From Sulfuricaulis limicola (lineage in GTDB: Bacteria; Pseudomonadota; Gammaproteobacteria; Acidiferrobacterales; Sulfurifustaceae), in NCBI RefSeq assembly GCF_002355735.1, contig NZ_AP014879.1, positions 248,001 through 312,000 of the forward strand: 64,000 nt of DNA. Reading direction: 5' to 3'. How positions within the stretch are numbered: position 1 is the first letter of the stretch; every line of letters begins with the position of its first letter. Below, piece after piece: positions 43,976 through 54,512 of this stretch. A program made the position numbers and the translations under genes. The notes beneath the pieces are model-generated. The model was not told the DNA's origin. It saw only the letters and a program-made list of their open reading frames with translations, and did not search any database.

Positions 43976-43976
43976 G

Positions 43977-44198
43977 TCAGTTTTCCGGTTTTGGTTCTGA
44001 TGTCGTCCGTTCCGCGCACTGCTTGCATTGCAGCGTCTGGCCCAGATGGCGTGTGCGACCCTCGGGCGTCACGACCCACGGGCGGTTGGTCCAGGGCGGA
44101 CGATGGCGCACATGCTGGCTGTGGCCGCATTCCAGCTCCGCCACCCAGTCACCGTGTTCATCCTGGTGAAAACCGGTGATTTTGCGCTGCCTCGGCAA
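43977..44198 (-). CDS. DUF3565 zinc-ribbon-like protein
   Basis: 73 residues. The pattern ITGFHQDEHGDWVAELECGHSQHVRH, then LQCKQC, matches DUF3565, a small family of unknown function. The C-G-H and C-x2-C residues could bind a metal. Compact spacing with chaB suggests one transcript. Confidence 0.85.
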   Translation of the reverse strand: MPRQRKITGFHQDEHGDWVAELECGHSQHVRHRPPWTNRPWVVTPEGRTRHLGQTLQCKQCAERTTSEPKPEN

Positions 44199-44202
44199 CG
44201 GC

Positions 44203-44982
44203 TCACACCAGCAGGCGCCGGCGCGTCAGGCGCACGGCAATGAAATATCCCGCCGCCCCGTAACCCGCGAGCATCAAGACATGCAGCGGCACGTTCGACA
44301 GCGGCAGTCCCGCCACCAGCGGGCGGATCAGGTCCACGGCGTGTGACAACGGCAGCAGTTGCACGATGGATTGCAGCACCACCGGCAGCGAGGTCACCGG
44401 GTAGAACACGCCGGAGAGGATGAACATCGGCGTCAGCACCAGCGTGACGTAATAGTTGAAAAAGTCGTAGCCCGGCGCCAGCGCGGTCATCACCAGCCCC
44501 ATGCCGGAGAAGCACAGCCCCACGAGCAGCAGCACCAGCGGCACCCACAGCGCGTGCCAGCCCTGCACCGCACCCAGCAGCGCCGCCACCACCAGGATGG
44601 CGGTGCCGCTGATGACGCACTTGGTGGCGCACCACAGCATCTCGCCCGCCAGGATATCCTGCACCTCGAGCGGCGTGGTCAGGATCGCCTCGTAGGTTTT
44701 TTGCGGGATCATGCGCGTGTACACCGAGAACATGGCCTCGAAGCTCGCGGTGTTCATGGCCGAGGACGCGAGGATGCCGGAGGCGAGGAAGGTGAGGTAG
44801 GGCATATTCATCATTTCGCCGATGAACAGCCCCAGACCGTAGCCGAGGCCGAGCAGGTACAGGAAGGGTTCGCCGAAATTGATGAAAATGCTGGGCAGCA
44901 TGAGCTTGCGCCACACCAGCATGTTGCGCCGCCATACCGCGATCGCGGCGCCTTGAAAGCGAGGAATATAGAGCATGGCCAT
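44203..44982 (-). CDS. ABC-2 type exporter permease (NodJ-like)
   Basis: 259 residues with six membrane helices and the ABC-2 motif region FYPVTSLPVVLQ before helix 5. NLEWIQ-type motifs are absent, and the closest known group is NodJ, which with NodI exports lipo-oligosaccharides in rhizobia. Here the substrate is unknown. The ATPase gene lies just upstream (45044-45955), with a palindromic repeat in the 61-base gap. Confidence 0.87.
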   Translation of the reverse strand: MAMLYIPRFQGAAIAVWRRNMLVWRKLMLPSIFINFGEPFLYLLGLGYGLGLFIGEMMNMPYLTFLASGILASSAMNTASFEAMFSVYTRMIPQKTYEAILTTPLEVQDILAGEMLWCATKCVISGTAILVVAALLGAVQGWHALWVPLVLLLVGLCFSGMGLVMTALAPGYDFFNYYVTLVLTPMFILSGVFYPVTSLPVVLQSIVQLLPLSHAVDLIRPLVAGLPLSNVPLHVLMLAGYGAAGYFIAVRLTRRRLLV

Positions 44983-44990
44983 TCTTATAT

Positions 44991-45030
44991 GTAGGGCGGG
45001 TTAGCGCCCGTATTTGGCGCGTAACCCGCC
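44991..45030. repeat. Short palindrome, family F (GTAGGGCGGGTTA type)
   Basis: GGCGGGTTAGCGCC on the left pairs with GGCGCGTAACCCGCC on the right. Elements with GTAGGGCGGGTTAGCG ends are common in gammaproteobacterial intergenic DNA. It lies between the ATPase and permease genes of one transporter. Confidence 0.8.
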
Positions 45031-45043
45031 GAATATCGTCGCA

Positions 45044-45955
<912 letters not shown>

Positions 45956-46171
45956 AGGGGCCGTACTCTACCGCCCGAAACGGAACGCGGCCAGCACCCG
46001 TTGTTGTTGTGCCTTTCATCGATGCGTCCATGCAAACCAAAGCAGGCCACTGATCCGGACCGGCGTTCCGCCGGTCCGTACTGTCTTGGCAGGCCGGAGT
46101 GAAAGATTCTAGCTTTGGGTGATGGGGCGGGGCGGTATGGTATCCGGCCCCGCATGGAGAGCATCGGGGAC

Positions 46172-46753
46172 ATGCGCAAAAAACGTTATTCAAGAAATCG
46201 TATTCGTCGCAGCGCATCGCTGATCGCGCGCGCATGGGGCGACCTGCGCTATTCCTGGCACGCGCTGGACAAGGGGCCGCTGATCGTCGTCGGTGTGATC
46301 GGCCTGGTCGTGGCCGCGCTGGGCTATCTCATGCAATCGGTTTACACCGAGAAGGCCAGGATCCAGGACCTGGCCTGTCTCGCGTTCAACGTGTACTTCG
46401 AGGCGCGCGGCGAGCCCGTGGCCGGTCAATACGCCGTGGCCGAGGTCACCATGAACCGCGTGGCCTCGGGACGTTACCCCGACACCATCTGCGGCGTGGT
46501 GCACCAGAAGAACTGGGATCCGTTGCGCAAGCGCTACGTGAGCGCCTTTTCCTGGACCGAACTGGACGAACGGCCGTCGCGCGAGGACGAAACCTTCCGC
46601 CAGGCCTGGGCGGTGGCCGAGGACGTTTATTACGGGCGCCACGTGCCGACGCTCAAGGGCGCCACGCATTACCACGCCGCGTACATCAGGCCCAGCTGGG
46701 CGCGCGGCAACAAGCCGGTGGCGCGCATCGGCAGCCACATCTTCTACAAATAA
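46172..46753 (+). CDS. SleB-type cell-wall hydrolase
   Basis: About 193 residues (ATG at 46172, with 46154 also possible). A membrane helix at about 35-55 is followed by the Hydrolase_2 domain: LAFNVYFEARGEP with the catalytic glutamate, AVAEVTMNRV, and HYHAAYIRPSWA at the end. The family cleaves peptidoglycan, as SleB does in germinating spores. In non-sporing bacteria it serves wall remodelling. It would act in the periplasm, tethered to the inner membrane. Confidence 0.87.
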   Translation: MRKKRYSRNRIRRSASLIARAWGDLRYSWHALDKGPLIVVGVIGLVVAALGYLMQSVYTEKARIQDLACLAFNVYFEARGEPVAGQYAVAEVTMNRVASGRYPDTICGVVHQKNWDPLRKRYVSAFSWTELDERPSREDETFRQAWAVAEDVYYGRHVPTLKGATHYHAAYIRPSWARGNKPVARIGSHIFYK

Positions 46754-46888
46754 GCCCTCCCGCCGCGGCTTCCCATCATGGGAAGGAAAGCCCTTGAATG
46801 CCGGGTCGACAACGGGGAAACTGCCATGCCAGACACCCGGCCGGCGGCACCCATGCCCGGAGATTCCCCGGCGCCAGTGAGACAATCC

Positions 46889-47377
46889 ATGAACGGCAAT
46901 ATCATGAATATCGGCGAGGCCGCGCAGGCCTCGGGCGTGTCGGCCAAGATGGTGCGGCATTACGAGGAGATCGGCCTGATCCCCAGGGCGCGGCGCACGC
47001 TTGCCGGCTATCGCATGTACTCCGAGAGCGACGTGCATACCCTGCGCTTCATCAAGCAGGCGCGCAATCTCGGATTTTCCATCGAACAGATCGAGCAACT
47101 GCTGAAGCTGTGGCAGGACCGCCGCCGCCCGAGCCGCAAGGTCAAGGAGCTGGCGCAGGAGCACATCCGCGAGCTCGAGGAGCGCATCCGCGAGATGCAG
47201 GACATGAAGCGCACCCTCGAGACGCTGGCCAAACACTGCCACGGCGACGACCGTCCCGATTGCCCGATCCTGGCGGGGCTGGAAAAGATGCTGCCGCTGT
47301 CGGGTCCGCGCCGGCCGCTCGACGGCGCGCGCAAAAAGAAGCGTGCGTCACCGTCGGGAGCGGCCTCCTGCCACTGA
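46889..47377 (+). CDS. cueR: CueR-like MerR-family copper regulator
   Basis: About 162 residues from the ATG at 46889, with in-frame ATGs at 46826 and 46904 as alternatives. A MerR helix-turn-helix (NIGEAAQASGVSAKMVRHYEEIGL) is followed by a long dimer helix and the metal loop C117-x7-C125 (HCHGDDRPDCP), the same spacing as in E. coli CueR for copper(I). The tail is basic. The TolC/RND genes downstream could be targets, but no CueR-type operator was recognised there. Confidence 0.85.
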   Translation: MNGNIMNIGEAAQASGVSAKMVRHYEEIGLIPRARRTLAGYRMYSESDVHTLRFIKQARNLGFSIEQIEQLLKLWQDRRRPSRKVKELAQEHIRELEERIREMQDMKRTLETLAKHCHGDDRPDCPILAGLEKMLPLSGPRRPLDGARKKKRASPSGAASCH

Positions 47378-47472
47378 GCCCCATACATGCCGACGGGAAT
47401 CACAAAACGGACGGATTTTATCCGTGATCGCCGGGTCCAATCCCGCTTGAGCACTTCCGGAGGGACGTTTGC

Positions 47473-48762
47473 TTGAAGTCGGGCGCGGGAGTTCTGACGA
47501 TCTGGATCGCTGCGCTGGCCCTGTGCCTGGGGGCCGGAACCACGGCCGCCACCGGGGCGCTGACGCTGGACGAATACTTCGCGCAGGCGCTGGCACGCAG
47601 CGAGGTGGTGGCGACGCAGGGCGAGCTGATCCAGCAGGCGGAGGAACGCTATCGTCAGGCAAAGTCCACGCTGCGCCCGACGGTCGACGGCGTCGCCTCC
47701 TACACCTGGCTGGACAAGGGCGCGCGCGACACGGTGGCGAATCCGACGCGTCAACCGCATGCGCGGCTCACCGCCAGCCAGCCGCTGTTCCGCGGCTTCC
47801 GGGAATTCGCCTCGATGCGGCAGACGCAGGCACTGGTGGACGCGCAGGGCGAGGACTACCGCCAGGCGCGGACACAATTGTTCAAGGACGTGGCGCAGAA
47901 TTTTTACGACGTGCTGGCGCTGGAACAGGACCGGAAGAATTTCGATGAGCAGATCAGTCTGAACCTGCAGCGTGAGAAGGAGTTGCAGGATCGCGTGCGC
48001 ATCGGCCGCTCGCGCGCCGGCGAAACCCTCGCGGTGCAGACCACCATCAGCACCTTGCGCGCGCAGGTCGAGCAGTTGCAGGCCCAGCTCGCCGCCGCGC
48101 GCGAGGCCTTCGCGTTCCTGAGCGGTCTCCCGGCGGACACGCCGCTGCGCGACAGCGAAACCCTGCCCGCGAACCTGGATACGCTCGAGGCCTATCTGGC
48201 GCGGCTGGAATTGCGCCCGGACGTAAAGGCGGCGCAGCAGCGCCTGACCGCGGCGCAGGAAAACATCTCCGTTGCGCGCGGCGCGCGCCAGCCGTCGCTC
48301 GACCTCAATGCCAACCGCTACCTGGAACGCAAGGGCAGCCTGGAGAACGTGGATTGGGACGTGCAGCTGGCGCTGACGATCCCGCTGTATGCCGGCGGCA
48401 GCCTGCAATCGCAGGTGCGCGAAGCGGTGTCGCAGAGCACGCAGGCCGAGCTGGGCGCGAGCCAGGTGCGCCGCCAGGCGGAGCAGGAAATCCGCTCGGT
48501 TTATCAAAGCGTGGTCTACGACCGCTCGCAGCTCGAAGCGCTGGAGAAAGCAACCGAGGCGGCGCGCAAGAACTACGAGGTGCAGCGGCATGATTATCGC
48601 CTGGGACTGGTCACCAACCTGGAGGTGTTGCAGGCCCTGACCGCGTTTCAGGAAAACCAGCGGGCGCTGGACCGCGCGCGCTACACCGCGAAGCTGGATT
48701 ATCTCCGGCTGGAAGCGGCGGCCGTGCGCCGTCCGGCCGTGCCCGAAGGACCCAACCCATGA
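47473..48762 (+). CDS. tolC: TolC-family outer membrane channel
   Basis: 429 residues from a TTG with GGAGG about ten bases upstream. A signal peptide ends near TAATGA. The two TolC halves show in long coiled helices (QLFKDVAQNFYDVLALEQDRK and EQEIRSVYQSVVYDR). It forms the trimeric exit duct for pumps. It shares ATGA with the RND gene, so the pair is translated together. Confidence 0.9.
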   Translation: MKSGAGVLTIWIAALALCLGAGTTAATGALTLDEYFAQALARSEVVATQGELIQQAEERYRQAKSTLRPTVDGVASYTWLDKGARDTVANPTRQPHARLTASQPLFRGFREFASMRQTQALVDAQGEDYRQARTQLFKDVAQNFYDVLALEQDRKNFDEQISLNLQREKELQDRVRIGRSRAGETLAVQTTISTLRAQVEQLQAQLAAAREAFAFLSGLPADTPLRDSETLPANLDTLEAYLARLELRPDVKAAQQRLTAAQENISVARGARQPSLDLNANRYLERKGSLENVDWDVQLALTIPLYAGGSLQSQVREAVSQSTQAELGASQVRRQAEQEIRSVYQSVVYDRSQLEALEKATEAARKNYEVQRHDYRLGLVTNLEVLQALTAFQENQRALDRARYTAKLDYLRLEAAAVRRPAVPEGPNP

Positions 48763-51700
48763 ACCTGCCTGAAATCGCCATCCGTCGCCCGGTATTCGCC
48801 TGGATGCTGATGGCGGCGCTGATCCTGTTCGGCGGCATTTCGGCCTCGCGCATGGGCATCAGCCAGCTGCCGGACGTGGATTTCCCGGTGGTGTCGGTGC
48901 GCGTGGATTACCCCGGCGCGGCGCCCGAGGTGATCGAGACCAACGTCGTCGACGTCATCGAGGATGCGGTCATGACGGTCGAGGGCGTGCGCAGCGTGAG
49001 CTCCACCGCGCGCTATGCCCAGGCCAGCATCAGCGTCGAGTTCGAGCTGTCGCGCGACATCTCCGACGCGCTGCAGGAGGTGCAGAACAAGGTCGCGGCG
49101 GCGCAGCGCAACCTGCCGTCCGACATCGAACCGCCGGTCATCAGCAAGACCAACCCCGAAGACCAGCCGATCCTGTGGATGTCGGTCACCAGCGACCGGC
49201 ACTCGGTGCGCGAGCTGATGCGCTACGTGAAGGACTCGCTCAAGGACAGGTTCTCGTCCGTCACCGGCGTCGGCGAGATCACGCTCGGCGGTTACGTCGA
49301 TCCCAACCTGCGCGTCTGGATCTCGGGCAAGGAGCTGAGCCGCTACGAGCTGGCGGTGACGGATGTGTTGAACGCGATCAGTGCCGAACATTCGGAACTG
49401 CCCGCCGGCCAGATTACCACCGGGCGCAAGGAATACGACGTGCGCACGCTGGGCGAGGCCAAAACCGCCAAGGAGTTCGAGAACATCGTCATCAACCAGC
49501 GCGGCGGGCAGCCGGTCTACAGTCGCATCCGGCTGGGCCAGGTGGCGCAGATCGAGGACGGCCTGGACGACATCCGCCGCATCTCGCGCGCCAACAGCGA
49601 GCGCGCGGTCGGCATCGGCATCCGCAAGCAACGTGGCGCGAACACCGTGGCCGTGGCGCAGGGGGTCAAGGCGCGCATGGCCGAGGTCGCCAAACAGCTG
49701 CCGGAAGGCATGAAGATCGACGTCAACTTCGACAGCACCAAGTTCATCGAGGAATCGGTGGACGAGTTCAAGATGGCGCTGGTGCTGTCGGCGCTCGCCA
49801 CCGCGTTCGTGTGCTGGTTGTTCCTCGGCAGCTGGACTGCGACGCTGAACGTCATCCTGGCGATCCCGACCTCGATCATCGGCACCTTCATCGTCCTGTA
49901 CTTCTTCGGGTTCACGCTCAACACCTTCACGCTGCTGGGCCTGAGCCTCGCCATCGGCATCGTGGTGGACGACGCCATCATGGTGCTGGAGAACATCGTG
50001 CGCCACCAGGAAAAGGGCGAGAACCGCGTGGAGGCGGCGCTCAAGGGGTCGCGTCAGGTGACCTTCGCGGCGCTGGCGGCGACGCTGGCGGTGGTCGCGA
50101 TCTTCCTGCCGGTGGCGTTCATGAGCGGCGTCATCGGCAAGTTCTTCTTCCAGTTCGGCATCACCATGACCGTCGCGGTGCTGCTGTCGCTGCTGGAGGC
50201 GCTGACGCTGACACCGATGCGCGCCTCGCAGTTCGTGCAGGCCGGCAGCCGCGTCACGCGCATGGGACGCGCCGCGGATTTCGCGTTTCGCGCCGTGGCC
50301 GCACTGTATGGCAAGCTGCTGGCGCTGGCGCTGCGGCATCCGTGGATCATCATCGGCGGCTCGCTCCTGTTCTTCGTGGCCTCGTTCAGCACGCTCAATT
50401 TCATCAACAAGGAATTCATGCCGGCGCAGGACCAGAGCAGCTTCATCGTGCGTGCGCAGACGCCGATCGATTCCTCGATGGAGTTCACCGACTCGGTGAT
50501 CCGCGAGGCCGAGAAATTCTTCGCCTCGCGCCCCGAGATCCGGCGTTACATGGTCGCCGTGGGCGGGTTCGGCACCGGCGGACAGTCGAACCTGACGAAT
50601 GCCTTCATCAGCATGAAGCCGAAGGGCGAGCGCGGCATCGACCCGGAGGCCGGCCACGAGCTGTCGCAGCAGGAACTGATGGGGGTCACGCGTGAGGCGC
50701 TCAAGAAGCTCGGCCTGAAGGTCTCGATCCAGGACCTGTCGCAGCGCGGCTTCACCGCCTCGCGCGGCTTCCCGGTGGAGTTCGCGGTGCAGGGGCGCAA
50801 CTGGGACAAGCTCGTGGAGTACTCCGAGACCATCATCGCCAAGCTCGAGGCCACCGGCCTGGTGACCGACACCGACAGCGATTATCTGCTGGGCAAGCCG
50901 GAAATCCGCATTATTCCGGACCGCGAACGCGCCGCCGCGCGCGGCGTGAGCATCCAGGCCATCTCCCAGACCGTCAACGCCATGGTCGGCGGGGTGGTCG
51001 CCGGGCAGTATTCCTCCGAGGGCCATCGCTACGATGTGCGCGTGCGGCTGCGCGACCAGGACATCGACCGGATCGATCAGATCAGGCGCCTGTACGTGCG
51101 CAATAACCGCGGTGAGCTGATCCCGCTTTCCGAGGTGGTGCAGGTGCGCGAGGACCGCGCGCTGGCGCAGATCAACCGCAACGACCGCGAGCGTGCCATC
51201 AAGATCTTCGCCAACGTCGCGACCGGCAAGTCGCAGCAGGAGGCCCTGGACCGGGCGCAGGCGATCGCGCACGAGGTGCTGCCGCCGGAGTACCGGGTGC
51301 AGTTCGTCGGCGGCTCGCAGTCGTTTCAGGAGTCGTTCGCGAGCCTGTGGTTCGTGCTGATCCTCGGCGTGATCGTGGCCTACATGGTGCTGGCCTCGCA
51401 GTTCAACAGCTTCATCCACCCGGTCACGGTGCTGATGGCGCTGCCGTTCAGCGTCTCCGGGGCGTTCCTGACGCTGCTGCTGTTCGATAACTCGCTCAAC
51501 ATCTTCAGCTTCATCGGCCTGATCCTGCTGATGGGCATCGTGAAGAAGAATTCCATCCTGCTGGTAGACTTCACCAACCAGGTGCGCGACCGCGGCGGCG
51601 TGACGGTGCGCGACGCCCTGATCGAAGCCTGTCCGATCCGGCTGCGCCCGATCCTGATGACCTCGTTCGCCACCATCGCCGCGGCGCTGCCGCTGGCGCT

Positions 51701-51902
51701 GGCCCTCGGGCCCGGCGCCGAGCTGCGCGCGCCCATGGCGATCGCGGTCATCGGCGGCGTGCTGGTGTCGACGCTGCTGACGCTGTTCGTCGTGCCCTGC
51801 GTGTACGAACTGCTGGCGCGTTTCGAGCGCGACCGCCGCGCGGTGGACAAACGGCATCAGGAGATCGTCGAGGCCACGGAGAAAGTGACAAACGAGCTGT
51901 GA
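48759..51902 (+). CDS. RND-family efflux permease
   Basis: 1047 residues with twelve helices and two large periplasmic loops, starting MNLPEIAIRRPVFAWML. LGLSLAIGIVVDDAIMVLENI holds the two aspartates of the proton relay in helix 4. The pattern fits HAE1-type drug exporters rather than heavy-metal ones. Normally three genes (adaptor, permease, channel) are together. Here the periplasmic adaptor is missing from the operon. Cargo unknown. Confidence 0.93.
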   Translation: MNLPEIAIRRPVFAWMLMAALILFGGISASRMGISQLPDVDFPVVSVRVDYPGAAPEVIETNVVDVIEDAVMTVEGVRSVSSTARYAQASISVEFELSRDISDALQEVQNKVAAAQRNLPSDIEPPVISKTNPEDQPILWMSVTSDRHSVRELMRYVKDSLKDRFSSVTGVGEITLGGYVDPNLRVWISGKELSRYELAVTDVLNAISAEHSELPAGQITTGRKEYDVRTLGEAKTAKEFENIVINQRGGQPVYSRIRLGQVAQIEDGLDDIRRISRANSERAVGIGIRKQRGANTVAVAQGVKARMAEVAKQLPEGMKIDVNFDSTKFIEESVDEFKMALVLSALATAFVCWLFLGSWTATLNVILAIPTSIIGTFIVLYFFGFTLNTFTLLGLSLAIGIVVDDAIMVLENIVRHQEKGENRVEAALKGSRQVTFAALAATLAVVAIFLPVAFMSGVIGKFFFQFGITMTVAVLLSLLEALTLTPMRASQFVQAGSRVTRMGRAADFAFRAVAALYGKLLALALRHPWIIIGGSLLFFVASFSTLNFINKEFMPAQDQSSFIVRAQTPIDSSMEFTDSVIREAEKFFASRPEIRRYMVAVGGFGTGGQSNLTNAFISMKPKGERGIDPEAGHELSQQELMGVTREALKKLGLKVSIQDLSQRGFTASRGFPVEFAVQGRNWDKLVEYSETIIAKLEATGLVTDTDSDYLLGKPEIRIIPDRERAAARGVSIQAISQTVNAMVGGVVAGQYSSEGHRYDVRVRLRDQDIDRIDQIRRLYVRNNRGELIPLSEVVQVREDRALAQINRNDRERAIKIFANVATGKSQQEALDRAQAIAHEVLPPEYRVQFVGGSQSFQESFASLWFVLILGVIVAYMVLASQFNSFIHPVTVLMALPFSVSGAFLTLLLFDNSLNIFSFIGLILLMGIVKKNSILLVDFTNQVRDRGGVTVRDALIEACPIRLRPILMTSFATIAAALPLALALGPGAELRAPMAIAVIGGVLVSTLLTLFVVPCVYELLARFERDRRAVDKRHQEIVEATEKVTNEL

Positions 51903-51993
51903 AACGATGTCCTCTGCCTGGGATGAAAGTATTGTGCAGCGCAGGCGACGATAATCCGCAAATGAATTTCATGAGTAACGGGAGCAAACAGAG

Positions 51994-52710
51994 ATGTCCA
52001 GTTTGAAAGACAAGGTAATAATCATCACGGGCGCCGTCGGCAATCTCGGCCATGCCGTGGCGGAACGCGTTCAATCAGAGGGCGGCAGGATGGTGCTGGT
52101 CGACCGCTCGAACGATCGCCTGCAGAAAACCTGGAACAAGCTGAAGGACTCTGCACAGCACTGGCTGGCGGGCGACGTCGACATGACCGACCCCAAGTCG
52201 GTGAACACCATGGCGGCCGAGGGGCATAAGCGCTTCGGGCGGCTGGACGGGCTGGTGAATACCGTCGGCGGGTTCCGCGGCGGCAAGCCGGTGCACGAGA
52301 CCGATCCCGCGGAATGGGATTTTCTGTACGACCTCATCGTTCGCACCACCCTGAACGGCTGCCGCGCGGTGATTCCTTATATGCTGCAGGCGCAGGGCGG
52401 GAGCATTATCAATATCGGCAGCCGCAACGTATTCCAGGGCAACCCGAATTACGCCGCTTACAGCGCCGCCAAGACGGCGGTATTGCGCATCACCGAGAGC
52501 CTGGCGGGTGAACTCAAGACGCACGGGATCAGGGTCAACTGCGTCCTGCCCGGCACCATCGACACGCCGCAGAACCGCGAGGCCATGCCCCAGGCGGATT
52601 TTTCCGCCTGGGTTCCGCCCGGTGATTTGGCCAGCGTCATTGCATTCCTGCTGTCGGATGACGCGCGCTCGGTCACCGGCACCGCGGTGCCGGTGTTCGG
52701 GCGCAGCTGA
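51994..52710 (+). CDS. Short-chain dehydrogenase/reductase
   Basis: 238 residues. The N-terminal Rossmann motif is ITGAVGNLGHAVA, the catalytic Y-x3-K is YSAAK, and a serine is in IINIGSRN. It uses NAD(H) or NADP(H). The substrate is not readable. The family resembles FabG-like reductases. Monocistronic, converging on the NDH-2 gene. Confidence 0.9.
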   Translation: MSSLKDKVIIITGAVGNLGHAVAERVQSEGGRMVLVDRSNDRLQKTWNKLKDSAQHWLAGDVDMTDPKSVNTMAAEGHKRFGRLDGLVNTVGGFRGGKPVHETDPAEWDFLYDLIVRTTLNGCRAVIPYMLQAQGGSIINIGSRNVFQGNPNYAAYSAAKTAVLRITESLAGELKTHGIRVNCVLPGTIDTPQNREAMPQADFSAWVPPGDLASVIAFLLSDDARSVTGTAVPVFGRS

Positions 52711-52741
52711 GCCGTTTCCCCGGCGCCGATGGCGCCTTCGC

Positions 52742-54049
52742 TCAATGCAGCTTCATCCGCGGATGGGCGCGGTGCTGCAGGAAATCCGAAAACAGGAGCA
52801 GCAGCATCGGCAGCGTGCCGTGCAGCGCGCGCTGGTGCAGGCGGTAGAGCATGCGGTAGGTCAGGCGCGCGAAGCGGCCCTCGATCATCACGTCGCCCGT
52901 GAGATTGCCCATGAGGCTCCCGACCGTGGTGTAGTGGGACAGCGAAATGAGCGAGCCGCGGTCGCGGTAAGTGAATGTCGGCAATGACTTGCCATTGAAG
53001 CGGCGGGCGATGGTCTTCACCAGCAGCGCGGCCTGCTGGTGCGCGGCCTGGGCCGTGGGCGGCACCGGGATGTCCTTGCCCGGCTGCGGGCAGGCGGCGC
53101 AGTCGCCGATGGCGAAGATGTCGTCGTCGTAGGTAGTCTGCAGCGTCGGGCGCACCACCAGCTGGTTGAGCCGGTTGGTTTCGAGGCCGGCGAGATTGTG
53201 CAGGAACTCCGGCGCCTTGATGCCGGCGGCCCAGACCTTGAGCGCGGCGTGGAAGAACTGGCCATCCTGCGTCTGCACGCCCCCGGCGATCACGCGCGTC
53301 ACGCGCCGGCGCGTGTACACCTCCACGCCGAGCTTGTGCAGCCTGTCCTGTGCCGCTTCGGACAGCCGTTTCGGCAGTGCCGGCAGGATGCGGTCCGCGG
53401 CCTCGATGATCACTATCTTCAGGTCGCGTTCCGGCACGATGCGATCGAAGCCGTAGACCACGAGTTGATGGGCCATGTTGTGCATTTCCGCCGCCAGCTC
53501 CACGCCGGTGGCGCCGGCGCCAATGATCGCCAGCGGCAACTGATCGGACACCGGACGTTCGGGCTGCGTCTGCGCGCGGATGTAGTTGCGCATGACGGCG
53601 CGCTGGAAGGCATCGGCTTGGGCGCGGTCGTCGATAAACACGCAGTGCTCGCGCACACCGGGGATGCCGAAGTCGTTGCTGGTGCTGCCGAGCGCGAGCA
53701 CGAGGGTGTCGTACGGGATGGCGCGGCGCGGGATGATCTCGCGGCCGTCCTCGTCGAGCGTTGGCGCCAGGCTCACCTCGCGCCGCTCGCGGTCGAGATT
53801 GTCCATGCGCCCGAGGCGGTAGACGAAGTGATGCAGGTGCGCCTGCGCGATGTAGTCGACGTCGTTCTCGTGCGAGTCGAAGGTGCCGGCCGCGACCTCG
53901 TGCAGCAGTGGTTTCCACAGGTGCGTGAGCCGGGCATCCACCAGCGTGACCTGCGCGCGTTTTGGTTTGCCGAATTTGTCGCCGAGGCGAGTGGCCAGCT
54001 CCAGCCCACCCGCGCCGCCGCCGACGATCACGATTCGGTGAGGATTCAT
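52742..54049 (-). CDS. ndh: Type II NADH:quinone dehydrogenase (NDH-2-like)
   Basis: 435 residues. FAD site IVIVGGGAGGLELA at the start, NAD site LAIIGAGATGVELAAE, and IGDCAACPQPGKD near the FAD ribityl site with AHQQA following. The C-terminus has short hydrophobic helices that bind the inner membrane. It passes electrons from NADH to quinone without pumping protons. A sulfide:quinone reductase was considered but lacks the family cysteines. Confidence 0.88.
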   Translation of the reverse strand: MNPHRIVIVGGGAGGLELATRLGDKFGKPKRAQVTLVDARLTHLWKPLLHEVAAGTFDSHENDVDYIAQAHLHHFVYRLGRMDNLDRERREVSLAPTLDEDGREIIPRRAIPYDTLVLALGSTSNDFGIPGVREHCVFIDDRAQADAFQRAVMRNYIRAQTQPERPVSDQLPLAIIGAGATGVELAAEMHNMAHQLVVYGFDRIVPERDLKIVIIEAADRILPALPKRLSEAAQDRLHKLGVEVYTRRRVTRVIAGGVQTQDGQFFHAALKVWAAGIKAPEFLHNLAGLETNRLNQLVVRPTLQTTYDDDIFAIGDCAACPQPGKDIPVPPTAQAAHQQAALLVKTIARRFNGKSLPTFTYRDRGSLISLSHYTTVGSLMGNLTGDVMIEGRFARLTYRMLYRLHQRALHGTLPMLLLLFSDFLQHRAHPRMKLH

Positions 54050-54512
54050 GCGGGCATTCTAGCGTGCCGCCGGTCAGCGCCACCCGTTAGGCTGTTTCTC
54101 GCCCGCCTCATTATCCTTATTCGCGGGAACTGTTTTTTGCAGAGTTGGCGCGGTAAATCCGGGCTTGTAGTTTTGTGTTGGAATCATTTACACAAATTTC
54201 GGGTTACTTTTGCTGATTCGAGGGCGAAATCCTGAAAAGCCAGGCACGGCGAGGAAAATCGCCGAAATACATTTGTCGACAGAATTTACATTTTCCTTGA
54301 ATTATCCTGCCAATAACAGACCAGAATTTTCTTAGTAGCATGATTCCAAAAGAAAAATTAATTCATGGAATGATTTGTGCTAAGTAGTATGGGCGCGAGC
54401 AGACTCGAGGGCGTGCGCTGCGCTGGCTTACGTGCGGTTTATCAGGCCAGGTTCGGCAGACAAGCACTAGCCCGGCCGCGGTTTTTTGTGGAAGGCTTGG
54501 AGGAGAAAGGAA
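54050..54512. other. Long AT-rich intergenic region before the PEP-CTERM gene
   Basis: Over 450 bases without a gene. It probably holds the promoter of the downstream PEP-CTERM gene, but no sigma-54 (TGGCAC-N5-TTGC) or FNR-type site was found. No palindromic repeat of the families listed elsewhere is present. Confidence 0.4.

Noticed and set aside
48699-51857. 1052-residue open frame antisense to the RND pump gene
   Set aside because: The plus strand encodes a full RND protein with all motifs. The antisense protein is rich in H, R, D and Q, the usual product of reading a GC-rich gene backwards.
52742-54049. Sulfide:quinone oxidoreductase
   Set aside because: The family's redox cysteines are missing. 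The overall pattern fits NDH-2.
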